64,000 nucleotides of DNA from Candidatus Pantoea varia. Lineage in GTDB: Bacteria > Pseudomonadota > Gammaproteobacteria > Enterobacterales > Enterobacteriaceae. Location: the NCBI RefSeq assembly GCF_900115075.1, contig NZ_FOVG01000001.1, positions 186,001-250,000 of the forward strand, read 5' to 3'. Shown piece after piece: positions 41,542 through 49,989 of the stretch (position 1 is the stretch's first letter; the number at the start of each line of letters is the position of its first letter). The position numbers and the translations under genes are program-made. The notes beneath the pieces were generated by a model. The model was not told the DNA's origin. It made no database searches and saw nothing but the letters and a program-made list of their open reading frames with translations.

Positions 41542-42375
41542 TTATGCGCCGGTTGCGCCAGACGACACTGGACGTTTCTGGCCTAGCCACTCATCGTGCC
41601 AGTCGTTGTAATTATATGAATCATCGTAACCAATAAGCGCTATCACCAAGTCCACAATCATGTGCTCAAGATCGTTAGCCACAGCAGCGCCTTGTATAGT
41701 TCGGACTATTGTGCCCCCTGTATTTGGCCCCTCAGGCTCTAGTCTTAGGCGGTGCCATTGGTAGCGAGTTGATATTACATCGCTTAAGAACTCATGTGGG
41801 CTTTGCGACTCGAAGCACTTATTTTGGTAGTAGTCGAGTAGCCCGATTAGTATTCCTTGTAGGCCAATTATGTACGCCTCGTTTGCCTCAACCATAGAGA
41901 AAGTTGAACCGCTATCCCACCCTTCTCTAGAGTTTGATAGCAGTACTTTTTTAACCAGCGGTAACGAGTCAATGTAGTCGTATAATCCATCTCGGTTTGA
42001 TGGCACCCGTAAGCTTTGTTCCGTGTAATGCTTGGTGGTGCGGTAAGTATGATTGTTGCCAGACATCATGCTCACTGCTAGCTCGTCTGCACTATCGCGT
42101 CGCGCTTTAACGCGATTTAGCCAGTCATCACGGTATTGCCTTACGACTGTCTCTGTAAGTTGTTTGCTAAAGCCGCCCCGCACCTGAGTGTCGTTATGGC
42201 AGATGAGGCAAAGCACCGAGAGATTGTCCGGGGCATTGTTGCTTGGATTTTCATCAATATGATGAATCTGGATGGGTTTGCCTGGTTCTCTACAAACGCA
42301 ACACGTTTTATCTGACTCGAAAAGAATAGATGCTGATAAGTCGGCGGGTATAGCTATGCGTACCTTCTTTTGCAT
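41542..42375 (-). CDS. HNH nuclease domain protein with unknown C-terminal domain
   Basis: A 277-residue protein; ATG at 42375 behind AAGGATT. Residues 24-62 form a complete HNH fold signature: CCVCREPGKPIQIHHIDENP then NNAPDNLSVLCLICHND, with two CxxC pairs for zinc, the catalytic HH, the central Asn and the final His. From about residue 100 the protein changes to a mostly helical region (LYDYIDSLPLVKKVLLSNSREGWDS, EANEAYIIGLQGILIGLLDYYQ, EHMIVDLVIALIGYDDSYNYNDWHDEW) that I do not recognise. HNH with a helical partner domain is common in restriction and anti-phage proteins, but no such role is shown. No methylase is nearby. Confidence 0.8.
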   Translation of the reverse strand: MQKKVRIAIPADLSASILFESDKTCCVCREPGKPIQIHHIDENPSNNAPDNLSVLCLICHNDTQVRGGFSKQLTETVVRQYRDDWLNRVKARRDSADELAVSMMSGNNHTYRTTKHYTEQSLRVPSNRDGLYDYIDSLPLVKKVLLSNSREGWDSGSTFSMVEANEAYIIGLQGILIGLLDYYQNKCFESQSPHEFLSDVISTRYQWHRLRLEPEGPNTGGTIVRTIQGAAVANDLEHMIVDLVIALIGYDDSYNYNDWHDEWLGQKRPVSSGATGA

Positions 42376-42970
42376 GTGGTTAATCCTTGAATCAACTGGT
42401 CTGGTGACGCTCTTTTTTTACAGGGGTACGCCTCTTGCAGCGCATTAACTATTAGTATGCTTACGTCATTCTACAAGCTCAACGTCATTCAGGTAAATTG
42501 CATTACTGACGCTTTAGTAGCTACCAGCCACGCTCACAAAAAGGTACACGGTTATCCTGATAAGGTGTGATCACTCAGACAGATGACGTCGCTATGCTCC
42601 GCTTATTGGCAGTACTACCAACGGGGCTTTATGGCTACTATTGTCCTGAAACAGGTAGCGCACTGAATTAGAGTGAAATTTAAACACTGGTAATGTTTGC
42701 TTAAGAAAATACTGAATGTAGAGGAAGAGCGATTGTTGGCAAAAAGCCTTAACAAAACATGCTTACTATTAAATTGAGCAGAAAAAAAAGACATGTGCCA
42801 GCAGAAATGGGATGATTGCCGTTTAATGCCAAATCTCTAAAAAATTTAAAATTTTTGTAGTCTGAGTAAAATAAGCTCAAGTCCTACGGGAATTCGTAAG
42901 TTAAAACTGATTTGCACATTGATGATTTTTTATTTGATTTGAATACCTATTGTTTTATTAGAGGGGTTTT
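42376..42970. other. AT-rich gene-poor stretch in the island
   Basis: Nearly 600 bp between the divergent HNH and TM-protein genes. Short frames only; the latter half is very AT-rich and should contain the promoter of the gene at 42971. I saw no clear transposase or tRNA remnant. Confidence 0.5.
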
Positions 42971-43606
42971 ATGAACAATGAAATGATATCAGGATTAATC
43001 GGCGCCATAGTGGGAGGTTTATTTACGTTATGGGGAACTCTCATTGAAGGTAAAAGGCAGGAGCGTAACAATGAAGCAGACTCCAAGGAAAAAAAGAAAA
43101 ATGTTTTGATTGGAGTAAAAACTGAAATTACTACTCTTCTGGAATTGTATCAAAGCAGGATGATGAATCACATGGGAGAGTATAATGGGGATGCTCCTTT
43201 TAATCTTATATTCCCAATTACCCAAAATAACTTTTCCTTCTATGAGAGCAATGCATTTTATCTTTCTTCTACCAATGAAATTACATTAAAGGCCATAGTG
43301 GCATTCTATAGTAGTGCTCGAAGTTTGGTTGACTCTTTTAAATATAACAATTTAATTATTGAAGATTTGATTAAGAAGAATACATTGTATCATGAATCCC
43401 AGCTTGAAATACATTTGCAAGATTTACGAGATACAATAGCAATGGCTACAGATTATGGGAAAGGATTAAAATCAATACATTCAGATACCATGATAAAGTT
43501 GGATGTATGTATATGTAAGATTAATGAGGAAATTTTAGAGTTGGAGAGTAAGCCCTTAAGAACTTTGGGGTACAAAGTCAGCCGTATCTTAGCATTTAGA
43601 CGTTGA
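42971..43606 (+). CDS. Unknown protein with one N-terminal TM segment and helical cytoplasmic domain
   Basis: A 211-residue protein, ATG at 42971 behind GAGGGG. Residues 6-24 (ISGLIGAIVGGLFTLWGTL) form a Gly-rich TM helix, followed by a positively charged stretch (EGKRQERNNEADSKEKKKN), so the bulk is probably cytoplasmic. The rest is strongly helical (VLIGVKTEITTLLELYQSRM, TLKAIVAFYSSARSLVDSF, LQDLRDTIAMATDYGKGL, KINEEILELESK). The codon use is AT-rich and unlike the backbone. I do not recognise the family beyond the general type of small membrane-anchored helical proteins found in islands and prophages. Confidence 0.7.
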   Translation: MNNEMISGLIGAIVGGLFTLWGTLIEGKRQERNNEADSKEKKKNVLIGVKTEITTLLELYQSRMMNHMGEYNGDAPFNLIFPITQNNFSFYESNAFYLSSTNEITLKAIVAFYSSARSLVDSFKYNNLIIEDLIKKNTLYHESQLEIHLQDLRDTIAMATDYGKGLKSIHSDTMIKLDVCICKINEEILELESKPLRTLGYKVSRILAFRR

Positions 43607-43669
43607 GTGATTTTTAGCCATGTTAAGCGTATGCTATGCATGATAACCCCTATAAATCTAAGGTGTAAT

Positions 43670-43996
43670 ATGAAGGATGGACTTTACGTTGTTAGCTTTG
43701 AAAGCAATAATAAAGGCATAGGCTCAGGGACTGTTTTGGTTAGTAATGATGCTATCAACGGCGGAGATTATGCATATTACTATCAAGGTCGAGTCTTAGA
43801 GGCTGAATTACGATTAAGAGTCAAACAGTTCAATCGAAGTGCTCAGACCGTTTTCGGCCCATTAACCGATTTTCATCTTATTCTTTCAATCAATGAGCAT
43901 GAGGATAATGGTTATTTTCTTGAAGGCTATGTTGAGGAGTACCCATCGTTTCACCTTCAAGTTATAGCTAAAAAAGTTTCAGAGCTAATTGTATGA
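43670..43996 (+). CDS. GrlR-like small regulatory protein
   Basis: A 108-residue protein; the ATG at 43670 with AGGTG is preferred to the GTG at 43607. MKDGLYVVSFESNNKGIGSGTVLVSNDAINGGDYAYYYQGRVLEAELRLRVKQFN matches the pattern of GrlR-family proteins (MKDGIY..xF.S, GxG, xNGGD.xxxYQG), a beta-barrel fold that in enterohaemorrhagic E. coli binds and inhibits the regulator GrlA. No GrlA or type III secretion gene is in the window, so the partner is unknown; orphan members are widespread. It lies 63 bp behind the TM protein and may share its transcript. Confidence 0.7.
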   Translation: MKDGLYVVSFESNNKGIGSGTVLVSNDAINGGDYAYYYQGRVLEAELRLRVKQFNRSAQTVFGPLTDFHLILSINEHEDNGYFLEGYVEEYPSFHLQVIAKKVSELIV

Positions 43997-44022
43997 ATTT
44001 AGTTAGGGAATAATTATCCCAA

Positions 44023-44724
44023 CTAGTTTGTTTTTTTATTTTTTCTCTTCTTATACTCTTCTTTTGCAATGTTATATTGCTCTTCTCGTGTTTTTGCTTC
44101 GAGATCACGATCTTGTGAGTTATATGTATCGGTCTTTAGCTTTTTTTGACCTTGAGTCACTGGTCTCCAATCCTCACGAATCTTCTTAATCTGATCTGCA
44201 ATCTGTGTTACTGGACTCCTTGCACCTAAATAAGAAATTCCATCGAAGGATGCCATATCATAAATGTATTCATTTTCGTCACGAATTCTAGAGTTAGGTC
44301 TTTTAGACCAGCTTATTTTAATATTGTACTTGATACCCTTAATTTTTTCGTACTCACAAATGTTGCTTGTGAGAGATTGACCGTTTTTTAATACACTTAT
44401 ATTGCTGAATGGTATGTTATGGTTGTTTCTTTCTCTGTGATCCGCATTGATTAATGGTGGGTCGAAATCCACATTTATATTATAAGCTGGAGAGTTGCCG
44501 GTATTAGTAATACAGATATCAAAATGAAATGCAGCCCACATATTTGGTTCAAGAGTGACCACAACATGAGGTTGCTCAGCAGCATCAACCATGCGTTTAG
44601 TCTCTTTTGCCAATAGATTAGTGACTCGCCATAGAAAAAAAGTGGCTATTGCTGTAAAAATTGCTGCTAAAGCAGCAATGAAAGCATTAATGTTTGTAAA
44701 GTTTTGAGCAATAAACTCTAACAT
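44023..44724 (-). CDS. Unknown membrane-anchored protein with beta-rich domain
   Basis: A 233-residue protein; ATG at 44724 behind AAGGAAAT. A TM helix at residues 13-33 (NAFIAALAAIFTAIATFFLWRVT) is followed by LLAKETKRMVDAAEQPHVVVTLEPN and a beta-sandwich-like stretch (HFDICITNTGNSPAYNINVDFDPPLI, FSNISVLKNGQSLTSNICEYEK). The Lys-rich tail (KEEYKKRKNKKTN) is likely cytoplasmic. The 'TNTGNSPAYNI' pattern occurs in many uncharacterised bacterial proteins. It is convergent with the GrlR-like gene, 26 bp apart, and AT-rich like it. Function unknown. Confidence 0.7.
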   Translation of the reverse strand: MLEFIAQNFTNINAFIAALAAIFTAIATFFLWRVTNLLAKETKRMVDAAEQPHVVVTLEPNMWAAFHFDICITNTGNSPAYNINVDFDPPLINADHRERNNHNIPFSNISVLKNGQSLTSNICEYEKIKGIKYNIKISWSKRPNSRIRDENEYIYDMASFDGISYLGARSPVTQIADQIKKIREDWRPVTQGQKKLKTDTYNSQDRDLEAKTREEQYNIAKEEYKKRKNKKTN

Positions 44725-45020
44725 TATATTTCCTTTTTGGTTTTGATACTTTTAATATTTTTTAGTGGGAATGTGATTTATTGTATGTACGGGTGCGATC
44801 AGGATCTAACCTTAGCAGAGTATTTTGATATGAACTTGACGATTTAACAAGCTCGCTCGATGTAATGTGCAGTTCTCCGATTATCCACACACTCAACATG
44901 AGTCAGTGTTACTTGCACGGCTGAAACCTTCGACACGACGCACAATAAAAGGTCGGTTATTAGCATCTTCATGTTCATACCTCATTTAGAAAATCTTGCT
45001 TGCAGATCAAGAGGATCGTT

Positions 45021-45668
45021 TTAAAGCTGCGTTTCTGATTTTACCTGTGAATACCAGTTACCTAAATCCAAATTAACGCGCTGTGTATCGTGCGGTGCGG
45101 CTATGGCTAAAAACTCATCACGCTTACCCCACCATTCGTTAATGATAAATTGTTTTTGGTTGAGTGATAACCAGTATCCGTCTTTGGTATTCAAATTAAT
45201 ATTTACTGGAGCAAGTACGGCAATTGCAAGTAAGCCAAAGATCACCCTGTCAGAAATCTGCACCCTACCTGGTGCGGCTATCAAACTTGTTTTGTTCGAA
45301 TCACCGTGAAGTACGTCAGGCATTAATTCGAAACCCGCAGGTAATTCGTCACCATGACCATGGGCACAGCGATGCACACCATAGATTACCTCGGCTGTGT
45401 CAGGCCATTCTTCAGGCTTTTGTTCCGCCGAGATCTTAACAGGCCACTTTATTTGCTCGATGTCTAAACCTGGAAAAGACATTGGACGAAGGATTGAGTA
45501 ATTTTCTCGCAACGTAGTTATAAATCTCGTGCGGTGTCGGTACATTTCCGGGTGTGATTTTTTCGAAGTACCATCAACGGCCATACATGCGTGCAACATC
45601 GCACCGTTCAAGTCACCGAGCAGAAAGTCGTCAATAGACTTACCTACCGAATAGCCAATGCCAGCCAT
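45021..45668 (-). CDS. Unknown island protein
   Basis: A 215-residue protein starting at the ATG at 45668 (MAGIGYSVGKSIDDFLLGDLNGAMLHACMAVDGTSKK) behind AGAGG; the longer frame to 45722 lacks a ribosome site. A moderately hydrophobic segment (VIFGLLAIAVLAPVNINL, about residues 140-157) interrupts an otherwise soluble-looking sequence with EVIYGVHRCAHGHGDELP and a Trp-rich end (EWWGKRDEFLAIAAPHD). I do not recognise the family. The gene is isolated, with about 300 bp of empty AT-rich DNA downstream, and is the last gene before the right end of the island. Confidence 0.6.
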   Translation of the reverse strand: MAGIGYSVGKSIDDFLLGDLNGAMLHACMAVDGTSKKSHPEMYRHRTRFITTLRENYSILRPMSFPGLDIEQIKWPVKISAEQKPEEWPDTAEVIYGVHRCAHGHGDELPAGFELMPDVLHGDSNKTSLIAAPGRVQISDRVIFGLLAIAVLAPVNINLNTKDGYWLSLNQKQFIINEWWGKRDEFLAIAAPHDTQRVNLDLGNWYSQVKSETQL

Positions 45669-46204
45669 AATTATCCTCTTGAGAACTATTTGATAAAATA
45701 TAATTCCAAAACTTTCATACATTAAAGATAAAGCTTTTAAGATTTCCCCTCTGCCGTGGGCAACTACAAAAGGCCATGCCTACACTCTACAATTGATTGA
45801 AGAAAATATCCCATCTCAATGACTGCTTTGCTAAGCGCCGTGCATCCTGCCGTCATCCTCACTCCGCAAAATCCCAAAATATCAGGGCTGCTGATCCTGC
45901 CAATTTCCTCAACTCCGTACTAAAACTTATTCAGAAGCACCTATTTTAAGCTCAAAAATGGCATTTTTTAACATAATGACCACTTCGTGCAAGCTTTTGC
46001 ACTCGTGCTGATAATGTAATCCGCTATTCGGTTACGATAAACAAATAACCTGATACCAGATAACACTCATTCACCAATCAGGATAAACCTTCTTGGATTC
46101 GTGTTTGAGACTTTAGGTAATGATGATCAGTTACACCTTTTCTTCATCTCACCTTTTACTTTGTGCTGACTCTGGCTCAAGCCAGTTAATGGGTGTAGAC
46201 CATG
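45669..46204. other. Gene-poor right end of the island
   Basis: About 540 bp without a credible gene. Short open stretches on the minus strand do not resemble an integrase or other known mobility protein. Confidence 0.5.
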
Positions 46205-46216
46205 TTATCTCCACCA
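46205..46216 (+). repeat. Right direct repeat (att-like)
   Basis: TTATCTCCACCA, identical to the last 12 nt of the second tRNA-Ala gene; only its flanks differ (preceded by CATG, followed by TTTT). Confidence 0.7.
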
Positions 46217-46503
46217 TTTTCTGACAATATCGTTGTCAAAATCCTTTCTGATTTATCCTTTATTCGCCTGTTCCTGCGACTCTGTATTCTTTGCGATTTA
46301 CATTACGCTACTGCGCACGCTATTCACTGGCACGACCTTCTATGACGGCTCCAGCGCTTCTGGCGAGACGTTTTGCTGCCTGTCGCGCAGAGGTTAACTG
46401 CAGAAGTGTACCAGGGTTGTGCAATGGAATCAGAGATGTAAAAGAAGAGACAAAGCGGAAAGGGCGAATCAGCGGGAGCAGAGCAGGGATGGCGCAAAAT
46501 GAG
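46217..46503. other. Intergenic region between island end and nupC
   Basis: About 290 bp. The 85-codon frame at 46291 crosses the nupC terminator and is not credible. Nothing else seen. Confidence 0.5.
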
Positions 46504-46526
46504 AAGGGCGAGCCAGGCTCGCCCTT
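46504..46526 (-). terminator. Terminator of nupC
   Basis: AAGGGCGAG and CTCGCCCTT with a 5-nt loop, 18 bp beyond the nupC stop; a short T-rich stretch follows on the minus strand. Confidence 0.8.
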
Positions 46527-46544
46527 TACTGTTCAGAACGATGC

Positions 46545-47735
46545 TTAGAACGCCAGAACCAGACCAGCGATAGCGGCGGAAAGCACGCTGACCAGCGTAG
46601 AGCCGTACAGCAGCTTCAGGCCAAAGCGGGAAACCACGTTACCCTGTTCTTCGTTCAGACCCTTAATCGCACCGGCTACGATGCCGATTGAAGAGAAGTT
46701 GGCGAACGACACCAGGAAGACAGACAGAATACCTTCTGAATTTGGCGACAACTGACCCGCGATTTTCTGCAGATCCATCATGGCAACAAACTCATTCGAT
46801 ACCAGCTTGGTCGCCATGATACTGCCGACCTGCAACGCTTCACCAGCCGGCACGCCCATCACCCAGGCAAACGGATAGAAGACAAAGCCGAGCACGCCCT
46901 GGAAGCTGATACCGAAGATCAGTTCAAACAGCGCATTCAGACCTGAAATCAGCGCGATAAAACCAATCAGCATGGCGGCAACGATAATCGCGACGCGGAA
47001 ACCAGCCAGGATATATTCACCCAGCATCTCGAAGAAGCTCTGACCTTTATGCAGATCCTGCAACTGCAGATCTTCTTCATTCTCAACGCGGTAAGGGTTG
47101 ATCAGCGACAGCACGATAAAGGTGCTGAACATGTTGAGCACCAGGGCTGCAACCACATACTTCGGCTGCAGCATCGTCATGTAGGCACCGACGATAGACA
47201 TTGAAACGGTCGACATCGCTGTCGCAGCCATGGTGTACATGCGGCGCTGTGACATCTTGCCCAGGATATCTTTATAGGCGATGAAGTTTTCTGACTGTCC
47301 CAGTATCAGAGAACTCACGGCGTTGAAAGATTCCAGTTTTCCCATGCCATTCACTTTCGACAGCACGGTACCGATACCGCGGATAACCCACGGCAGGATA
47401 CGGAAATGCTGCAGAATACCGATCAGGGCAGAGATAAAGACGATTGGGCACAACACGTTAAGGAAGAAAAAGGCCAGGCCTTTATCGCTCATGTTGCCGA
47501 AGACAAAGTTGGTTCCCTGGGCCGCATACTTCAGCAGATGGTCGAAGAAGCCCGCGAAACCTTTGACGAAACCGAGTCCCGCTTCTGAGTTCAGGAAGAA
47601 CCAGGCGAGCACAATTTCAATCACCAGTAGCTGGATAATGTAGCGAATGCGAATGCTTTTACGATCGTGACTGACCAGCAAGGAGAGTATCCCGACCACC
47701 ACCAGTGCTAAAAGAAATTGCAAAATATGGGACAT
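46545..47735 (-). CDS. nupC: Nucleoside permease NupC
   Basis: A 396-residue proton-coupled nucleoside importer of the CNT family (400 in E. coli). Typical stretches: [108 protein letters not shown] and [15 protein letters not shown]. About ten hydrophobic helices. It is divergent from mntH across 369 bp. Confidence 0.95.
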   Translation of the reverse strand: MSHILQFLLALVVVGILSLLVSHDRKSIRIRYIIQLLVIEIVLAWFFLNSEAGLGFVKGFAGFFDHLLKYAAQGTNFVFGNMSDKGLAFFFLNVLCPIVFISALIGILQHFRILPWVIRGIGTVLSKVNGMGKLESFNAVSSLILGQSENFIAYKDILGKMSQRRMYTMAATAMSTVSMSIVGAYMTMLQPKYVVAALVLNMFSTFIVLSLINPYRVENEEDLQLQDLHKGQSFFEMLGEYILAGFRVAIIVAAMLIGFIALISGLNALFELIFGISFQGVLGFVFYPFAWVMGVPAGEALQVGSIMATKLVSNEFVAMMDLQKIAGQLSPNSEGILSVFLVSFANFSSIGIVAGAIKGLNEEQGNVVSRFGLKLLYGSTLVSVLSAAIAGLVLAF

Positions 47736-47781
47736 GGTTGCTCCAAATTTGAGGAGGGTTGTATTTTGTTGCGTATTCTAT

Positions 47782-47793
47782 GTAACGCGTTAC
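47782..47793. promoter_or_regulatory. Perfect palindrome upstream of nupC
   Basis: GTAACGCGTTAC, 47 bp before the nupC start. Its CG centre is typical of operators for LacI-family regulators; CytR, a member of that family, controls nupC in E. coli. Assignment is a guess. Confidence 0.4.
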
Positions 47794-47983
47794 TTAAAAA
47801 CGAGATCTGAACCACAATATAAGTATTCGCTATCGCTATATTTTCCAGAAAAGTTCCAGAGATCACGTCCTGTTTACAAATTGTTCACTCCAGATAACCA
47901 CATAATTATTGTCTGAATTTTACACTGAGCGTAGAGTGACATCGTTGCTCACATTTTTAGCAATCACTTCCTTTACTGTAATG

Positions 47984-47999
47984 TATAGCAATGGCTATA
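47984..47999. promoter_or_regulatory. MntR-type operator upstream of mntH
   Basis: TATAGCAATGGCTATA is an inverted repeat (TATAGC and GCTATA, 4-bp centre) that resembles the MntR site of E. coli mntH (ATAGCAAAGGCTAT core). It lies 105 bp before the mntH start in the divergent region, so Mn(II)-dependent repression of mntH is expected. Confidence 0.75.
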
Positions 48000-48104
48000 C
48001 TTTATAGCAGCATCTATCACACCGATAACAATAAACGAATTTCACTTGCACATGCCATCCCCTAAGCTGCCGGGGCAGGCAAATGTTCAGACAGGGTACC
48101 GGAT

Positions 48105-49346
48105 ATGTTTGAAAGTCGTACCGCCGAGCGCGCCGCTCGCGGAGTCAGAAAAGTCAAACTCGCACTGCTGGGGCCCGCCTTTATCGCCGCTATCGGCTAT
48201 ATCGATCCGGGCAACTTTGCGACCAACATCCAGGCGGGCGCTGCTTACGGCTACAAGTTGCTGTGGGTGGTGGTGTGGGCCAACATTATGGCCATGCTGA
48301 TCCAGCTGATGTCCGCCAAGCTGGGTATCGCTACCGGCAAGAACCTCGCCGAACACATCCGCGATCGCTTTCCGCGGCCCGCCGTCTGGTTTTACTGGGT
48401 GCAGGCGGAAATTATCGCGATGGCCACCGATCTGGCGGAGTTTATCGGTGCCGCACTGGGGTTCAAACTGCTGCTCGGCATTTCCCTGATGCAGGGCGCG
48501 GTGCTGACCGGCATCGCCACCTTCCTGATACTGATGTTACAGAGTCGCGGACAAAAGCCGCTGGAGCTGGTGATTGGCGGACTGCTGCTGTTTGTCGCGG
48601 CGGCCTATATCGTCGAACTCTTCTTCTCCCAGCCCAATATTAAGGAGCTGGTGGTCGGCATGGCGCTGCCCGCGTTACCGACGTCGGATGCCGTGTTCCT
48701 GGCCGCCGGCGTGCTGGGGGCGACCATCATGCCGCACGTGATTTATCTGCACTCTGCGCTGACGCAGGGCAAAAGTGAGGACAGCAAAGGTCAGCGTTAC
48801 TCCTCAACCAAACTGGACGTGGCAATTGCCATGACCATCGCCGGATTCGTTAACCTGGCGATGATGGCGACCGCGGCAGCAGCCTTTCACTTCAGCGGGC
48901 ACAGTAAAATTGCTGAACTCGATCAGGCCTATCTGACACTGCAACCCCTGTTAGGTCAGGCTGCGGCAACGGTGTTTGGTCTGAGTCTGGTGGCGGCCGG
49001 ATTATCCTCAACGGTGGTCGGTACGCTGGCGGGGCAGGTGGTGATGCAGGGCTTTATCCGTTTCCATATTCCGCTCTGGGTGCGTCGTACGGTCACCATG
49101 CTGCCCTCCTTTATTGTCATCTGGGCAGGCTGGGATCCAACAAAGGTGCTGGTGATGAGTCAGGTGCTGCTGAGTTTCGGTATCGCGCTGGCGCTGATTC
49201 CGCTGCTCTCCTTTACCGGCAACCGCGAGCTGATGGGCGACGATATGGTTAACTCGCGTCTGATGCAGAACACCGGGCGACTAATTGTGCTGCTGGTGAT
49301 TGCGCTGAATCTTTATCTGCTGGTAGGTGAAGCGCTGGGGCTGTAA
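48105..49346 (+). CDS. mntH: Manganese/divalent metal transporter MntH
   Basis: A 413-residue Nramp-family proton-coupled Mn(II)/Fe(II) importer (412 in E. coli) with 11 TM segments. The TM1 metal-site motif is [19 protein letters not shown] (DPGN) and TM6 carries the MPH motif in [17 protein letters not shown]. The start at 48105 gives [26 protein letters not shown]. Preceded by an MntR-type palindrome, followed by a strong terminator. Confidence 0.96.
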   Translation: MFESRTAERAARGVRKVKLALLGPAFIAAIGYIDPGNFATNIQAGAAYGYKLLWVVVWANIMAMLIQLMSAKLGIATGKNLAEHIRDRFPRPAVWFYWVQAEIIAMATDLAEFIGAALGFKLLLGISLMQGAVLTGIATFLILMLQSRGQKPLELVIGGLLLFVAAAYIVELFFSQPNIKELVVGMALPALPTSDAVFLAAGVLGATIMPHVIYLHSALTQGKSEDSKGQRYSSTKLDVAIAMTIAGFVNLAMMATAAAAFHFSGHSKIAELDQAYLTLQPLLGQAAATVFGLSLVAAGLSSTVVGTLAGQVVMQGFIRFHIPLWVRRTVTMLPSFIVIWAGWDPTKVLVMSQVLLSFGIALALIPLLSFTGNRELMGDDMVNSRLMQNTGRLIVLLVIALNLYLLVGEALGL

Positions 49347-49364
49347 GGGTTCGTGGAAACAAAA

Positions 49365-49391
49365 AACGCCCGGTTCTGCCGGGCGTTTTTT
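49365..49391. terminator. Bidirectional terminator between mntH and ypeC
   Basis: ACGCCCGG and CCGGGCGT with a 5-nt loop, flanked by A6 and T6; it stands between the convergent genes. Confidence 0.92.
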
Positions 49392-49392
49392 A

Positions 49393-49818
49393 TTAGTGAC
49401 GATCATGACCATGAGGACCGGGTCCACCGGGTCCGTGAGGTCCAAAACCACGCGGGCCAGGACCTGGACCTCGACGGTCATGATGATCCCAGCCACGATC
49501 ACGATCGCGTCGATACTGATGTTCCCAGCGGCGCTCGCGGTCGCGCTCGTGCCAGCGGCGTTCACGCTCCCACTGCTGCTGACGACGCCACTCTTCATGT
49601 CGCCACCAGCGGCGTTCGTTGTATGAATAGCGGTCATTCCACCAGCGTGGTTCACGCCAGCGACCACCATCCCAGTAATAACCTCGATTATCGCGATCGC
49701 CCAGATTCAGGGTGACGCCGGGGGCCAGAGAAATTGAGGCGCTGGAGGCCTCGGCTGTGTGATAGGCCAGCGGCGAAAACAGAGCCAGCAGGGCAGCAAA
49801 AATAAGAGCTCTTTTCAT
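49393..49818 (-). CDS. ypeC: YpeC-like secreted protein (DUF2502), low-complexity
   Basis: A 141-residue exported protein (108 in E. coli YpeC). A signal peptide (MKRALIFAALLALFSPLAYHTAEA) is followed by SISLAPGVTLNLGDRDNRGYYWDGGRWREPRWW, the DUF2502 core. The rest is extremely rich in Arg, Trp, His, Asp and Glu, and the last 25 residues are Gly/Pro/His-rich (GPGPGP..GFGPHGPGGPGPHGHDRH), longer than in E. coli. The His-rich end could bind metal, which fits its place beside mntH, but this is only inference. Confidence 0.87.
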   Translation of the reverse strand: MKRALIFAALLALFSPLAYHTAEASSASISLAPGVTLNLGDRDNRGYYWDGGRWREPRWWNDRYSYNERRWWRHEEWRRQQQWERERRWHERDRERRWEHQYRRDRDRGWDHHDRRGPGPGPRGFGPHGPGGPGPHGHDRH

Positions 49819-49989
49819 TATATTCTCCTCATCAACAGGCTGATGCTGTTGCGGCGCAGTGATTATGCCTGCGTATTGCTGTTGTTACCGCATCATTGTG
49901 TCGGAAGATTGTGAGGAAATTGGGGAGAGAAAGGGGATTGAGACTATTCTGGCGAAAAAAACGCCCGACCTGCGCCGGGCGGTGAACCG

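Noticed and set aside
42376..42970. Insertion-sequence remnant in the island spacer
   Set aside because: There are no terminal inverted repeats or coding remains that I could support.
41072..46204. Integrase or transposase inside the island
   Set aside because: I looked for a tyrosine recombinase RxxHxxR...Y or transposase DDE pattern in the frames at both ends and found none.
46291..46548. An 85-codon plus-strand frame beside nupC
   Set aside because: It crosses the nupC terminator and the end of nupC, and has no domain or good ribosome site.
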